5,018 nucleotides of DNA from Thermoplasmata archaeon (GTDB taxonomy: Archaea > Thermoplasmatota > Thermoplasmata > UBA10834). The notes under the pieces are model-generated. The model was given only the letters and a program-made list of their open reading frames with translations, did not search any database and had not been told where the DNA came from. The stretch is taken from positions 1 to 5,018 of the forward strand of contig JALHSX010000061.1 of NCBI GenBank assembly GCA_022865445.1, in the 5' to 3' direction. This document shows positions 1 to 5,018 of the stretch, in pieces. Numbering within the stretch: position 1 is the stretch's first letter; each line of letters starts with the position of its first letter. The position numbers were made by a program, and so were the translations under genes.

Positions 1-289
1 GGACGGCCTGGACGAGATAGCTTCCGGGATATCCGACGCCGTCTCAAAGGCAGGTTTCGCCGCCTACTATGACGATTCGGGCTCGATTGGGCGGCGCTAC
101 GCGCGCATGGACGAGGTCGGAACGCCTTGCTGCGTCACCGTCGACTACGAATCGAAGACAGACGGGACGGTCACGATGAGAGAAAGGGATTCTACGAAAC
201 AGATCAGGATCAAGCAGGAGCTGGTTCCGAAAGCAATCGAGGCACTGATCTCCGGCGCCGGTCTCGAATCCCTGTCCAAACTGAAGTGA
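1..289 (+). CDS. glyS: Glycyl-tRNA synthetase, C-terminal part (5' end outside window)
   Basis: This is the last 95 codons of a class II glycyl-tRNA synthetase, read in frame from base 2 and ending in TGA at 287-289. The enzyme charges tRNA-Gly with glycine in the cytoplasm. The visible part is the C-terminal anticodon-binding domain. The recognisable block is GSIGRRYARMDEVGTP, followed by CVTVDYES, DGTVTMRERDSTKQIR and a closing helix. The GRRYAR-DE-G and RDRDS-QIR blocks are typical of the archaeal/eukaryotic-type GlyRS rather than the bacterial alpha2beta2 enzyme. Related class II synthetases such as ProRS and ThrRS share the fold but not this block. The catalytic domain lies upstream of the window. 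The stop codon overlaps the ribosome-binding site of the methyltransferase gene, so the two genes are probably co-transcribed. Confidence 0.9.
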   Translation, partial: DGLDEIASGISDAVSKAGFAAYYDDSGSIGRRYARMDEVGTPCCVTVDYESKTDGTVTMRERDSTKQIRIKQELVPKAIEALISGAGLESLSKLK

Positions 290-295
290 GGAGAG
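288..295 (+). promoter_or_regulatory. Ribosome-binding site of the methyltransferase gene
   Basis: GAGGAGAG overlaps the glyS stop codon and lies 11 bases before ATG 307. It decides between two in-frame starts. A GTG at 286 would overlap the glyS TGA in a GTGA arrangement but has no Shine-Dalgarno sequence before it, whereas ATG 307 does. The spacing from the GGAG core is 13 bases, a little long. Confidence 0.6.
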
Positions 296-306
296 ACGGA
301 TCAGAC

Positions 307-1629
307 ATGCCCTCATCATCTTCCAAGGGTTCTTCGAGGGCTTTCAGCTTCCCGAAGGCTGTCGACCTCTCAGGGGAGTTCAGGAAGTACATCGGCAAAC
401 AGGTCAGCTATGCCACGCACGGTATCCACCGATATCCCGCGAAATTCATCCCGCAGGTACCCAGATTCTGCATCGAGTCGCATTCCGATGTTGGTGATGA
501 TGTGCTTGATCCGTTCATGGGCTCAGGCACGACGTTGCTGGAATCCTTCATCCTTGGCAGGAACAGCTACGGAATCGACATCCATCCCCTGGCTCGTCTC
601 ATAGCGAAAGTCAAGACAACTCCTCTCGATCCAGATATGCTGTCCGCGATGGCAGGCGAGCTCCTCGCGAACATCCGCGGCGAAAGAGACGACAACGACT
701 CCCGGATCCCAGAGATCCCGAACCGTGAGCACTGGTTCAGACCAACAGTCCTTTCCGAGCTGGCAACGATCAAGAAGAACGTTTGGGTGTTGAGGAAGAG
801 CGATTACAAGGATTTCTTCAAGATATGCTTCTCATCCATAATCCGGAAGGTCTCGAACTCGGACGACGATTCCCTGATCCCCGAGGTGACGTCGTTCCAG
901 AGGAAACTCGACGAGCAGGGGAAGACCTCCTACGATGCGTTGTCCAGGTTTGAGAACGCCGTCAAGAAGAAGATTATCGATGCTGCCGATCTTTGGAAGC
1001 TCTCGCAGGAGGTCTCGGAGAAGTACAACGGTCTTCCCAAGGTGAACATCATCGGAAACGATGCGCGGGACATAGCGCTCGAGGACGGCTCGATGGATCT
1101 TGCCGTGACATCGCCCCCATACGCAAGCGCAGTCCACTATGTCAGCGTTCACAAGCTCGAGATGTACTGGCTCGACTTGATAGCGAGCACGAAAGAACTC
1201 GATAGCAGGGTGGTGGGCACCGCAAGGGCGTATATGGCAGAGTACAAATCATGGGAGCCGAACCCGAGCATACCGGAACTCAAGCGCGTTATTGACGACC
1301 TCGTCGTCAGAGACAAGAAGAGCGCGTACATAGTCTACAAGTACTTCGAGGATATGAGGAAGAACTTCTGTGAAGTGCACAGAGTGCTGAGCCGGAAAGG
1401 CAAATACTGCGTGGTAGTCGGCGAGAATACCTTCCGCAAAGTAAGGATACCCACCTACCGCCTCCTGTCCAGCATCGCCAAACGGTCAGGGTTCGAAATG
1501 ATAGGTGCAAATGTGTTCGATGTTATCAACAGGCATCTGGACATACCAAGATGGAATGACAGCAGGATCGAGAGAGACTACATCCTTGTTTTTAAGAAGA
1601 AGCGCAAGGCTATCGAGGAGTCTCTGTAG
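307..1629 (+). CDS. DNA methyltransferase, probable N4-cytosine type (TSPPY), solitary
   Basis: A complete 440-residue amino-methyltransferase predicted to transfer a methyl group from S-adenosylmethionine to an exocyclic amino group in DNA. Visible motifs in order are: a motif X-like THGIHRYPAKFIPQVP (residues 37-52); the SAM-binding motif I DVLDPFMGSGTT (65-76); motif II with acidic D91 in YGIDIHP; a long middle region (about 100-250) that may carry the target-recognition domain; catalytic motif IV TSPPY (268-272); a motif VI-like strand KGKYCVVVGENTF (364-376); and a last strand DYILVF (424-429). Serine before PPY is usual for N4-cytosine enzymes, whereas N6-adenine enzymes usually have DPPY or NPPY. 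There is no THUMP domain, which argues against an RNA guanine methyltransferase of the Trm11 type. ATG 307 is chosen for its ribosome-binding site; GTG 286 would add seven residues. The gene starts 17 bases after glyS. No restriction endonuclease lies within the window. The target sequence cannot be read from the protein. Confidence 0.88.
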   Translation: MPSSSSKGSSRAFSFPKAVDLSGEFRKYIGKQVSYATHGIHRYPAKFIPQVPRFCIESHSDVGDDVLDPFMGSGTTLLESFILGRNSYGIDIHPLARLIAKVKTTPLDPDMLSAMAGELLANIRGERDDNDSRIPEIPNREHWFRPTVLSELATIKKNVWVLRKSDYKDFFKICFSSIIRKVSNSDDDSLIPEVTSFQRKLDEQGKTSYDALSRFENAVKKKIIDAADLWKLSQEVSEKYNGLPKVNIIGNDARDIALEDGSMDLAVTSPPYASAVHYVSVHKLEMYWLDLIASTKELDSRVVGTARAYMAEYKSWEPNPSIPELKRVIDDLVVRDKKSAYIVYKYFEDMRKNFCEVHRVLSRKGKYCVVVGENTFRKVRIPTYRLLSSIAKRSGFEMIGANVFDVINRHLDIPRWNDSRIERDYILVFKKKRKAIEESL

Positions 1630-1650
1630 CTCGCTGGATGTCTCATTCCT

Positions 1651-1677
1651 GGGCCTCCCGCCATTCCATGGAGGCTC
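1651..1677 (+). other. Short inverted repeat after the methyltransferase gene
   Basis: GCCTCC at 1653-1658 pairs with GGAGGC at 1670-1675. One G-T and one G-C pair extend it to about 8 bp, around an 11-base loop. It begins 21 bases after the methyltransferase stop codon. No T-run follows, so it is not a standard intrinsic terminator. It could be an RNA 3'-end structure or chance. The rest of 1630-1797 holds no gene that I can support. Confidence 0.3.
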
Positions 1678-1797
1678 CGACCACGTAGAGACCATTCTCA
1701 GACGATCAGAGATTCCGAAGCCAGTTTTGCGGGTTCACCGCTCAGGCCACAATGTCCATGTTTGAGCGCCCAGGTCTACCGTCGGCAACCCCGGGAA

Positions 1798-1815
1798 GAA
1801 GAATAGTTCATATAG
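1798..1815 (+). promoter_or_regulatory. Probable archaeal promoter (BRE + TATA) of the surface protein gene
   Basis: A purine-rich stretch, GAAGAATAG (1798-1806), resembling a TFB-recognition element, runs into an A/T-rich box, TTCATATAG (1807-1815). Placing transcription start about 26 bases past the box centre gives roughly 1836. The leader would then be only about 15 bases, just long enough to hold the ribosome-binding site. The box is not a perfect TTTATATA, so the call is moderate. Confidence 0.5.
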
Positions 1816-1836
1816 CACGCCAACATTCAAGCATCC

Positions 1837-1846
1837 AGGAGGGAGG
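1837..1846 (+). promoter_or_regulatory. Strong ribosome-binding site selecting a GTG start
   Basis: AGGAGGGAGG has a full AGGAGG match to the archaeal 16S anti-Shine-Dalgarno, 8 bases before GTG 1851. This favours GTG 1851 over the in-frame ATG 1752, which has no comparable site and lies upstream of the predicted promoter. Confidence 0.75.
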
Positions 1847-1850
1847 CATA

Positions 1851-4037
1851 GTGCCCGTCGAACAGCATTCTTCGTATGATAGAGGATTTGACCTAGGACA
1901 TGCAGACGTTCCGCCTACAAGATCTCCGGTTCTCGGTAGGACGATCGAACCTAGGGCTCCAACTGGTGCCCCGTGGAAGAAGGTATTGGCGATGGCCATG
2001 GTAGCAATCATGGTGGGCGCCGCTTTTGTGATGTTGATGCCAGCTATGAATCAATCTGCAACTCCTCCAGTCAAGAAGGAACCAGCCTACGCGCAGGCGC
2101 CTCCGGGCGCTCGCGAAGTGACCTACTCCATCTCCCATATGGGCGAAGCTTACATGAAGGACAGCAGCGACAAGGATGGCGCCAGAGGGGTGTGCAACTC
2201 CACGCCAGGCCTAAACACTTGGTGGGAGAAGAGAAAGGCTCTATACAGCGACACGATTGTTCACAACGCATTCCCGTACGTTATCGCTTACCAGGGTGAG
2301 TCTGGCGCCAACGGCTACGGAGGGACCGGGAAGGACCCTGTCTACCACTTGCCGTATGGTACCTACAGCTTCTACAGATTCGCGTTCGATGCAAAGAACC
2401 TGTCACAGAGCAATCTTGCGACTGGTCCGGACAAGGACCCACTGTTCCTGCCTATATTGGGCAAGCTGAGCGATGATGGTGGAAATGTCCAGATCAACTG
2501 GCACCTCACATACTTCACTGATGCGGACGTTGCAGCGATGCTTGCAGGGACAAGCTATGTCAACTCTTACTACGGTGTGTCTCCGAGTGTCTTCAACTTT
2601 GGCGGCCTCTTCGTGAACGAAGGCTGGTATCTCGAGCACTCTGGAAAGATGGTTTTCGACAGGAACGCGGCGAAGAAGTTCTTGAACCTTGGTTTGGCCA
2701 CAGATCTGAGAACTCAGTTCTTGACGAACAACACCGCATTGAATCTTTCCTGGGGCAACCACTATCTTAGCGATGGTGGTCCCGATGCGCTGTACGACAT
2801 AAAAGCCTGTTACGACTCTTCGATCAATACCGGGCCTGTCAACCAGGTGAACTACTACTTGAAGCTGGAGCCCGAGAACTCGACTCAAGATGTGCTGACA
2901 GTAAGGATGTGGGGCTATTCATGGGGGTTCGAGTATCTCCTGATGAGATACCTTGACGTCCAGGGATTGATCACCACCTTCCAGCCTTCTATCGAAGAAT
3001 GGTTCTTCAATGCGACGATCGGCTCGAACCTTGCGGATATCCAGAGCAGGTCAACGGCGGTATATCATATGCAGACCTGGAAGGACGGCAATGCTTGGAT
3101 CCCTTCTTGGCTGATCGAGCCGCAACATGCTGACTACAATGACTATGTTGGTGCGTCGTACCCTGATCCTCCGTACTGGTTCTCGAGGTTTGCGTACTAC
3201 TCGGCCTACTCGGGCTATGTCCCGCTTCGCCAGCAGTGGATGCCGGGAACGAACGCTCCAAACAACCCAGGTACGAGCGACGCATACTGGGCGACTCCGA
3301 CTGCCTGGGATCTCGCGCTATACGAGAAACTCACAGTGAAGCTCAGCGATGTGCCATTCCTTGGCTATGATGTTTACAATGGCACGGTGAGTGACATCTT
3401 CCCGAAGAACGGGGGAGGCAACGATTTGAAGGCGGCGGAACTCAACACGCACAAGGTCTGGGGCGAGTTGGTGCTTGGTCACGGGTATCCATCCGAGCTG
3501 TACAGCACGACCTACTATGACCCGCTGACGAAGACTATAACCATCAATGGGCCCAAGGTGTGGGTGCAGAACAGGAATACTCCCGACTTCCCTGACCTCA
3601 ACCTGACGGGCACCCCGCAGTTGATGCTCGATGTCTCGAAGGTCAGCCAGTATAACCTGACGATGCTCGAGCCTGGTCCGTACACCAATGGCCTGACTTA
3701 CCATCTGGTCGTCACAGCGAAGAACATCACAGGAGCCACCGTGACAGACTGGACTGGCACCGTCAACCTAGCCCCATCGGCCGGCATCACTCTGGGTGCA
3801 ACGCTGCACAAGTACATCGTGGGTGACAGCGGTGTCTGGACCGTGACCATCGTGTTCACTACCGCTGGCAGCAAGACTATCACGTCGACGGACAGCATCT
3901 TGCCATTGGACCTCGTCTACGTGCTGACGTTCGACACACTCATACCCGAGTTCCCATCGATCCTGATACCAGTGATGATGGGAGCCGCGATGATCGTCGT
4001 GTTCATCAGGCGCATGGACAAGAAGCGGGAGAACTAG
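1851..4037 (+). CDS. Large extracellular glycoprotein, anchored at both ends, PEF-type C-terminus
   Basis: I do not recognise the family of this 728-residue protein. A polar N-terminal tail of about 43 residues is followed by a hydrophobic segment after a KK pair (about 45-65), likely a signal anchor. A long region rich in Tyr, Trp, Gly and Asn follows, predicted to lie outside the cell. Residues about 611-682 look like an Ig-like beta-sandwich (VTAKNITGATVTDWTGTVNL, then GDSGVWTVTIVFTTAGSKTITSTDS). The end is IPEFPS, a hydrophobic stretch (703-719) and the basic tail RRMDKKREN, matching the plan of archaeal PEF-type sorting or anchor tails. Eleven N-glycosylation sequons are visible, at N67, 116, 183, 293, 298, 343, 387, 510, 584, 602 and 625. 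The only cysteines are C115 and C320, which could form one disulfide. No enzyme motif was seen. An S-layer or other cell-surface role is inferred from architecture only. The GTG start is set by a strong ribosome-binding site. Confidence 0.85.
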   Translation: MPVEQHSSYDRGFDLGHADVPPTRSPVLGRTIEPRAPTGAPWKKVLAMAMVAIMVGAAFVMLMPAMNQSATPPVKKEPAYAQAPPGAREVTYSISHMGEAYMKDSSDKDGARGVCNSTPGLNTWWEKRKALYSDTIVHNAFPYVIAYQGESGANGYGGTGKDPVYHLPYGTYSFYRFAFDAKNLSQSNLATGPDKDPLFLPILGKLSDDGGNVQINWHLTYFTDADVAAMLAGTSYVNSYYGVSPSVFNFGGLFVNEGWYLEHSGKMVFDRNAAKKFLNLGLATDLRTQFLTNNTALNLSWGNHYLSDGGPDALYDIKACYDSSINTGPVNQVNYYLKLEPENSTQDVLTVRMWGYSWGFEYLLMRYLDVQGLITTFQPSIEEWFFNATIGSNLADIQSRSTAVYHMQTWKDGNAWIPSWLIEPQHADYNDYVGASYPDPPYWFSRFAYYSAYSGYVPLRQQWMPGTNAPNNPGTSDAYWATPTAWDLALYEKLTVKLSDVPFLGYDVYNGTVSDIFPKNGGGNDLKAAELNTHKVWGELVLGHGYPSELYSTTYYDPLTKTITINGPKVWVQNRNTPDFPDLNLTGTPQLMLDVSKVSQYNLTMLEPGPYTNGLTYHLVVTAKNITGATVTDWTGTVNLAPSAGITLGATLHKYIVGDSGVWTVTIVFTTAGSKTITSTDSILPLDLVYVLTFDTLIPEFPSILIPVMMGAAMIVVFIRRMDKKREN

Positions 4038-4075
4038 ATCGTCGGAGACTGGAACGGCCAAACCTCTTTCACAAA

Positions 4076-4098
4076 CCCCCTTTTCAACTTTTCATTTC
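4076..4098 (+). terminator. T-rich archaeal-type terminator after the surface protein gene
   Basis: CCCCCTTTT leads into further T clusters (4081-4084, 4089-4092, 4095-4097), beginning about 40 bases after the stop codon. Pyrimidine-rich stretches with several T-runs and no hairpin are the usual archaeal terminators. The call rests on composition alone. Confidence 0.45.
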
Positions 4099-4120
4099 CT
4101 GACGCCCTGAGTGGCGCTTC

Positions 4121-4134
4121 GAAATGGCTTTCTA
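4121..4134 (+). promoter_or_regulatory. Weak candidate promoter of the SWIM protein gene
   Basis: GAAAT (4121-4125), BRE-like, precedes TTTCTA (4129-4134). It would start transcription near 4158, leaving a short leader with the ribosome-binding site. The box is a poor TATA match. A second A/T patch, CATTAT (4145-4150), would instead give an almost leaderless message. Confidence 0.25.
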
Positions 4135-4159
4135 CCTCCTCGCTCCATTATCCCCCAGT

Positions 4160-4164
4160 GAGGG
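4160..4164 (+). promoter_or_regulatory. Ribosome-binding site of the SWIM protein gene
   Basis: GAGGG lies 8 bases before ATG 4173. An in-frame GTG at 4158 overlaps this site, would add five residues and has no ribosome-binding site of its own, so ATG 4173 is preferred. Confidence 0.55.
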
Positions 4165-4172
4165 ATGGGATC

Positions 4173-4715
4173 ATGGCAAGCAAGTTGCCCTTGGAGTTCA
4201 GGCTTTCGCGGCTGACCGTAGAGAGTCTCAGGAACCTGTGCGACGCGCAGGATGTCCCTGGGGGTTCTGGCCTGCTGAAAGAGCATTTGGTGAAGTTCGT
4301 CCTGAAGAACATCGACCGCAGGATACTCGAGGATTTCTGCAGAGCACAGGAAGAGACATACTTCGTCGAGAACATGGCGAAGGCGATCAAGTGGGCTACG
4401 AGCAGGAAGATTGTCGAGGTTGACCCAGAAAGCGACTACACTCTCGTGAACGCCGTATTCACGCTCAGGCGTTCCGACGGCTGGGAGGTCTACGACATCA
4501 GGTTCGTGAACCAGACAACTGACGACATCGCCACCTCATGCGAGTGCGTGGATTTCAGGGAGAAGGCGTACTTCTGTCCTCACCAGATGGCTGTTCTCGT
4601 CCGAAGCCTCGCCGAAGGCCTGTTCACCCTTGATCAGTGGTCAGGTCCGATGACATCGGAGGCGGAGGACCTCATCCTCGCCAATGTCTTAGGAAGGCGA
4701 AAACGGACGAAGTAA
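4173..4715 (+). CDS. Small SWIM zinc-finger protein with a SAP-like N-terminus
   Basis: A 180-residue soluble protein. Residues about 11-46 (LTVESLRNLCDAQDVPG, then GLLKEHLVKFVLKNI) follow the SAP pattern of two helices joined by a Gly-rich turn, a fold usually used for DNA or RNA binding. A Rho-N-like fold is an alternative. A helical and beta middle part precedes a clear CxC-x9-CxH motif (C123, C125, C135, H137, in SCECVDFRE and FCPHQM), which is the SWIM zinc-finger signature. SWIM domains bind nucleic acid or partner proteins and occur in recombination factors, helicases and transposase-related proteins. None of those larger domains is present here. The C-terminus is basic (GRRKRTK). A nucleic-acid-binding adaptor role is inferred; the pathway is unknown. 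The gene lies between a probable terminator and the promoter of valS, so it is probably transcribed alone. Confidence 0.83.
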   Translation: MASKLPLEFRLSRLTVESLRNLCDAQDVPGGSGLLKEHLVKFVLKNIDRRILEDFCRAQEETYFVENMAKAIKWATSRKIVEVDPESDYTLVNAVFTLRRSDGWEVYDIRFVNQTTDDIATSCECVDFREKAYFCPHQMAVLVRSLAEGLFTLDQWSGPMTSEAEDLILANVLGRRKRTK

Positions 4716-4753
4716 GCGAACATGGCCAAACCACCCCAGCCAGCATCGTGAGT

Positions 4754-4770
4754 GAACAAGTTTTATCTAT
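4754..4770 (+). promoter_or_regulatory. Promoter of valS, probably giving a leaderless transcript
   Basis: GAACAAG (4754-4760), BRE-like, is followed directly by the TATA-like TTTTATCTAT (4761-4770). About 26 bases from the box centre falls near 4791, only a few bases before ATG 4795. No Shine-Dalgarno sequence precedes this ATG, which fits leaderless translation, common in archaea. Confidence 0.6.
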
Positions 4771-4794
4771 GCTTACTCGTTTGTCCCGAAAGTA

Positions 4795-5018
4795 ATGGTC
4801 CAATACGATTGGCGCGAGAGCGAGCCCAAGTGGCAGGCCAAGTGGAAGGATTGGGAGCTCTATCGCTTCGACCCGAAGTCCAGGAAGGAAGTCTACAGCA
4901 TAGACAACCCGCCTAGATACGCCTCTGGGGCGTTGCACCTGGGTCATGCTTACGGCTACACTGTGATAGATTTCGCCGCCCGTTACAAGCGGCTCAGGGG
5001 GTACAACGTATTCTTCCC
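4795..5018 (+). CDS. valS: Valyl-tRNA synthetase, N-terminal part (3' end outside window)
   Basis: The first 74 codons of a class I aminoacyl-tRNA synthetase, cut by the window end. The visible part starts the Rossmann catalytic domain. YSIDNPPRYASGALHLGHAY (residues 34-53) contains the HIGH signature as HLGH (48-51), followed by YTVIDFAARYKRLRGYNVFF, where the RYKR-RGYNV block is typical of the Val/Ile/Leu group. The lead-in WQAKWKDWELYRFD resembles ValRS N-termini, and the PPRYASGALHLGHA form fits archaeal ValRS better than IleRS, which usually has PPYANG-HIGHA. The enzyme joins valine to tRNA-Val and edits mischarged threonine, but the editing domain and KMSKS loop are beyond the window. 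ATG 4795 is the only sensible start and sits just after the expected transcription start. Confidence 0.83.
   Translation, partial: MVQYDWRESEPKWQAKWKDWELYRFDPKSRKEVYSIDNPPRYASGALHLGHAYGYTVIDFAARYKRLRGYNVFF

Noticed and set aside
127..306. N-terminal extension of the methyltransferase reading frame back into glyS
   Set aside because: It overlaps the clear glyS coding frame, and its translation is low-complexity and Arg-rich with no family features. ATG 307 has a ribosome-binding site.
1752..1850. Upstream in-frame ATG as the start of the surface protein, adding 33 residues
   Set aside because: It has no ribosome-binding site and lies before the predicted promoter, whereas GTG 1851 follows an AGGAGG at ideal distance.
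2403..2888. Open reading frame of 161 codons on the minus strand
   Set aside because: It lies wholly inside the surface protein gene, shows no recognisable motif and looks like a complement-strand shadow. Other minus-strand frames across the window were rejected on the same grounds.
4103..4116. Small hairpin CGCC-loop-GGCG after the T-rich terminator
   Set aside because: A four-base-pair stem is too short to support a structure call.
4750..4778. Inverted repeat GAGTGA / TTACTC flanking the valS TATA box, possible operator
   Set aside because: There are only six bases per arm with one imperfect pair and a 17-base spacer, well within chance expectation.
1..5018. CRISPR array, tRNA or rRNA gene, insertion sequence or restriction-modification pair
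   Set aside because: No regularly spaced repeats, no tRNA-like cloverleaf, no transposase motifs or terminal inverted repeats, and no endonuclease-like gene beside the methyltransferase were seen on either strand.

Overview
The window looks like chromosomal DNA from a euryarchaeal archaeon of moderate GC. The Thermoplasmatota are my best guess, but the exact lineage cannot be fixed from 5 kb. The evidence is an archaeal/eukaryotic-type glycyl-tRNA synthetase tail, a valyl-tRNA synthetase start with an archaeal-looking HLGH signature, TATA-like boxes set at archaeal spacing, one gene that appears to be leaderless, and a surface protein ending in an archaeal PEF-type sorting tail.

All five genes are on the + strand. 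From left to right they are: the last 95 codons of glyS (to 289); a complete 440-residue DNA methyltransferase with an N4-cytosine-type TSPPY motif (307-1629), closely following glyS; a gene-free gap of about 220 bases carrying a promoter; a 728-residue surface protein anchored at both ends and rich in glycosylation sequons (1851-4037); a T-rich presumptive terminator; a 180-residue protein with an N-terminal SAP-like helical region and a SWIM zinc finger (4173-4715); and the first 74 codons of valS (from 4795), cut by the window end.

Two housekeeping aminoacyl-tRNA synthetase genes therefore bracket three genes of a more accessory character. I see no evidence that the three form one system. 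The methyltransferase probably shares a transcript with glyS and has no visible restriction partner. The surface protein has its own promoter and terminator. The SWIM protein is probably nucleic-acid binding. No RNA genes, CRISPR arrays, insertion sequences or long repeats were seen. The points most worth a second look are the motif order of the solitary methyltransferase, the unassigned double-anchored surface glycoprotein, and the small SAP-SWIM protein.
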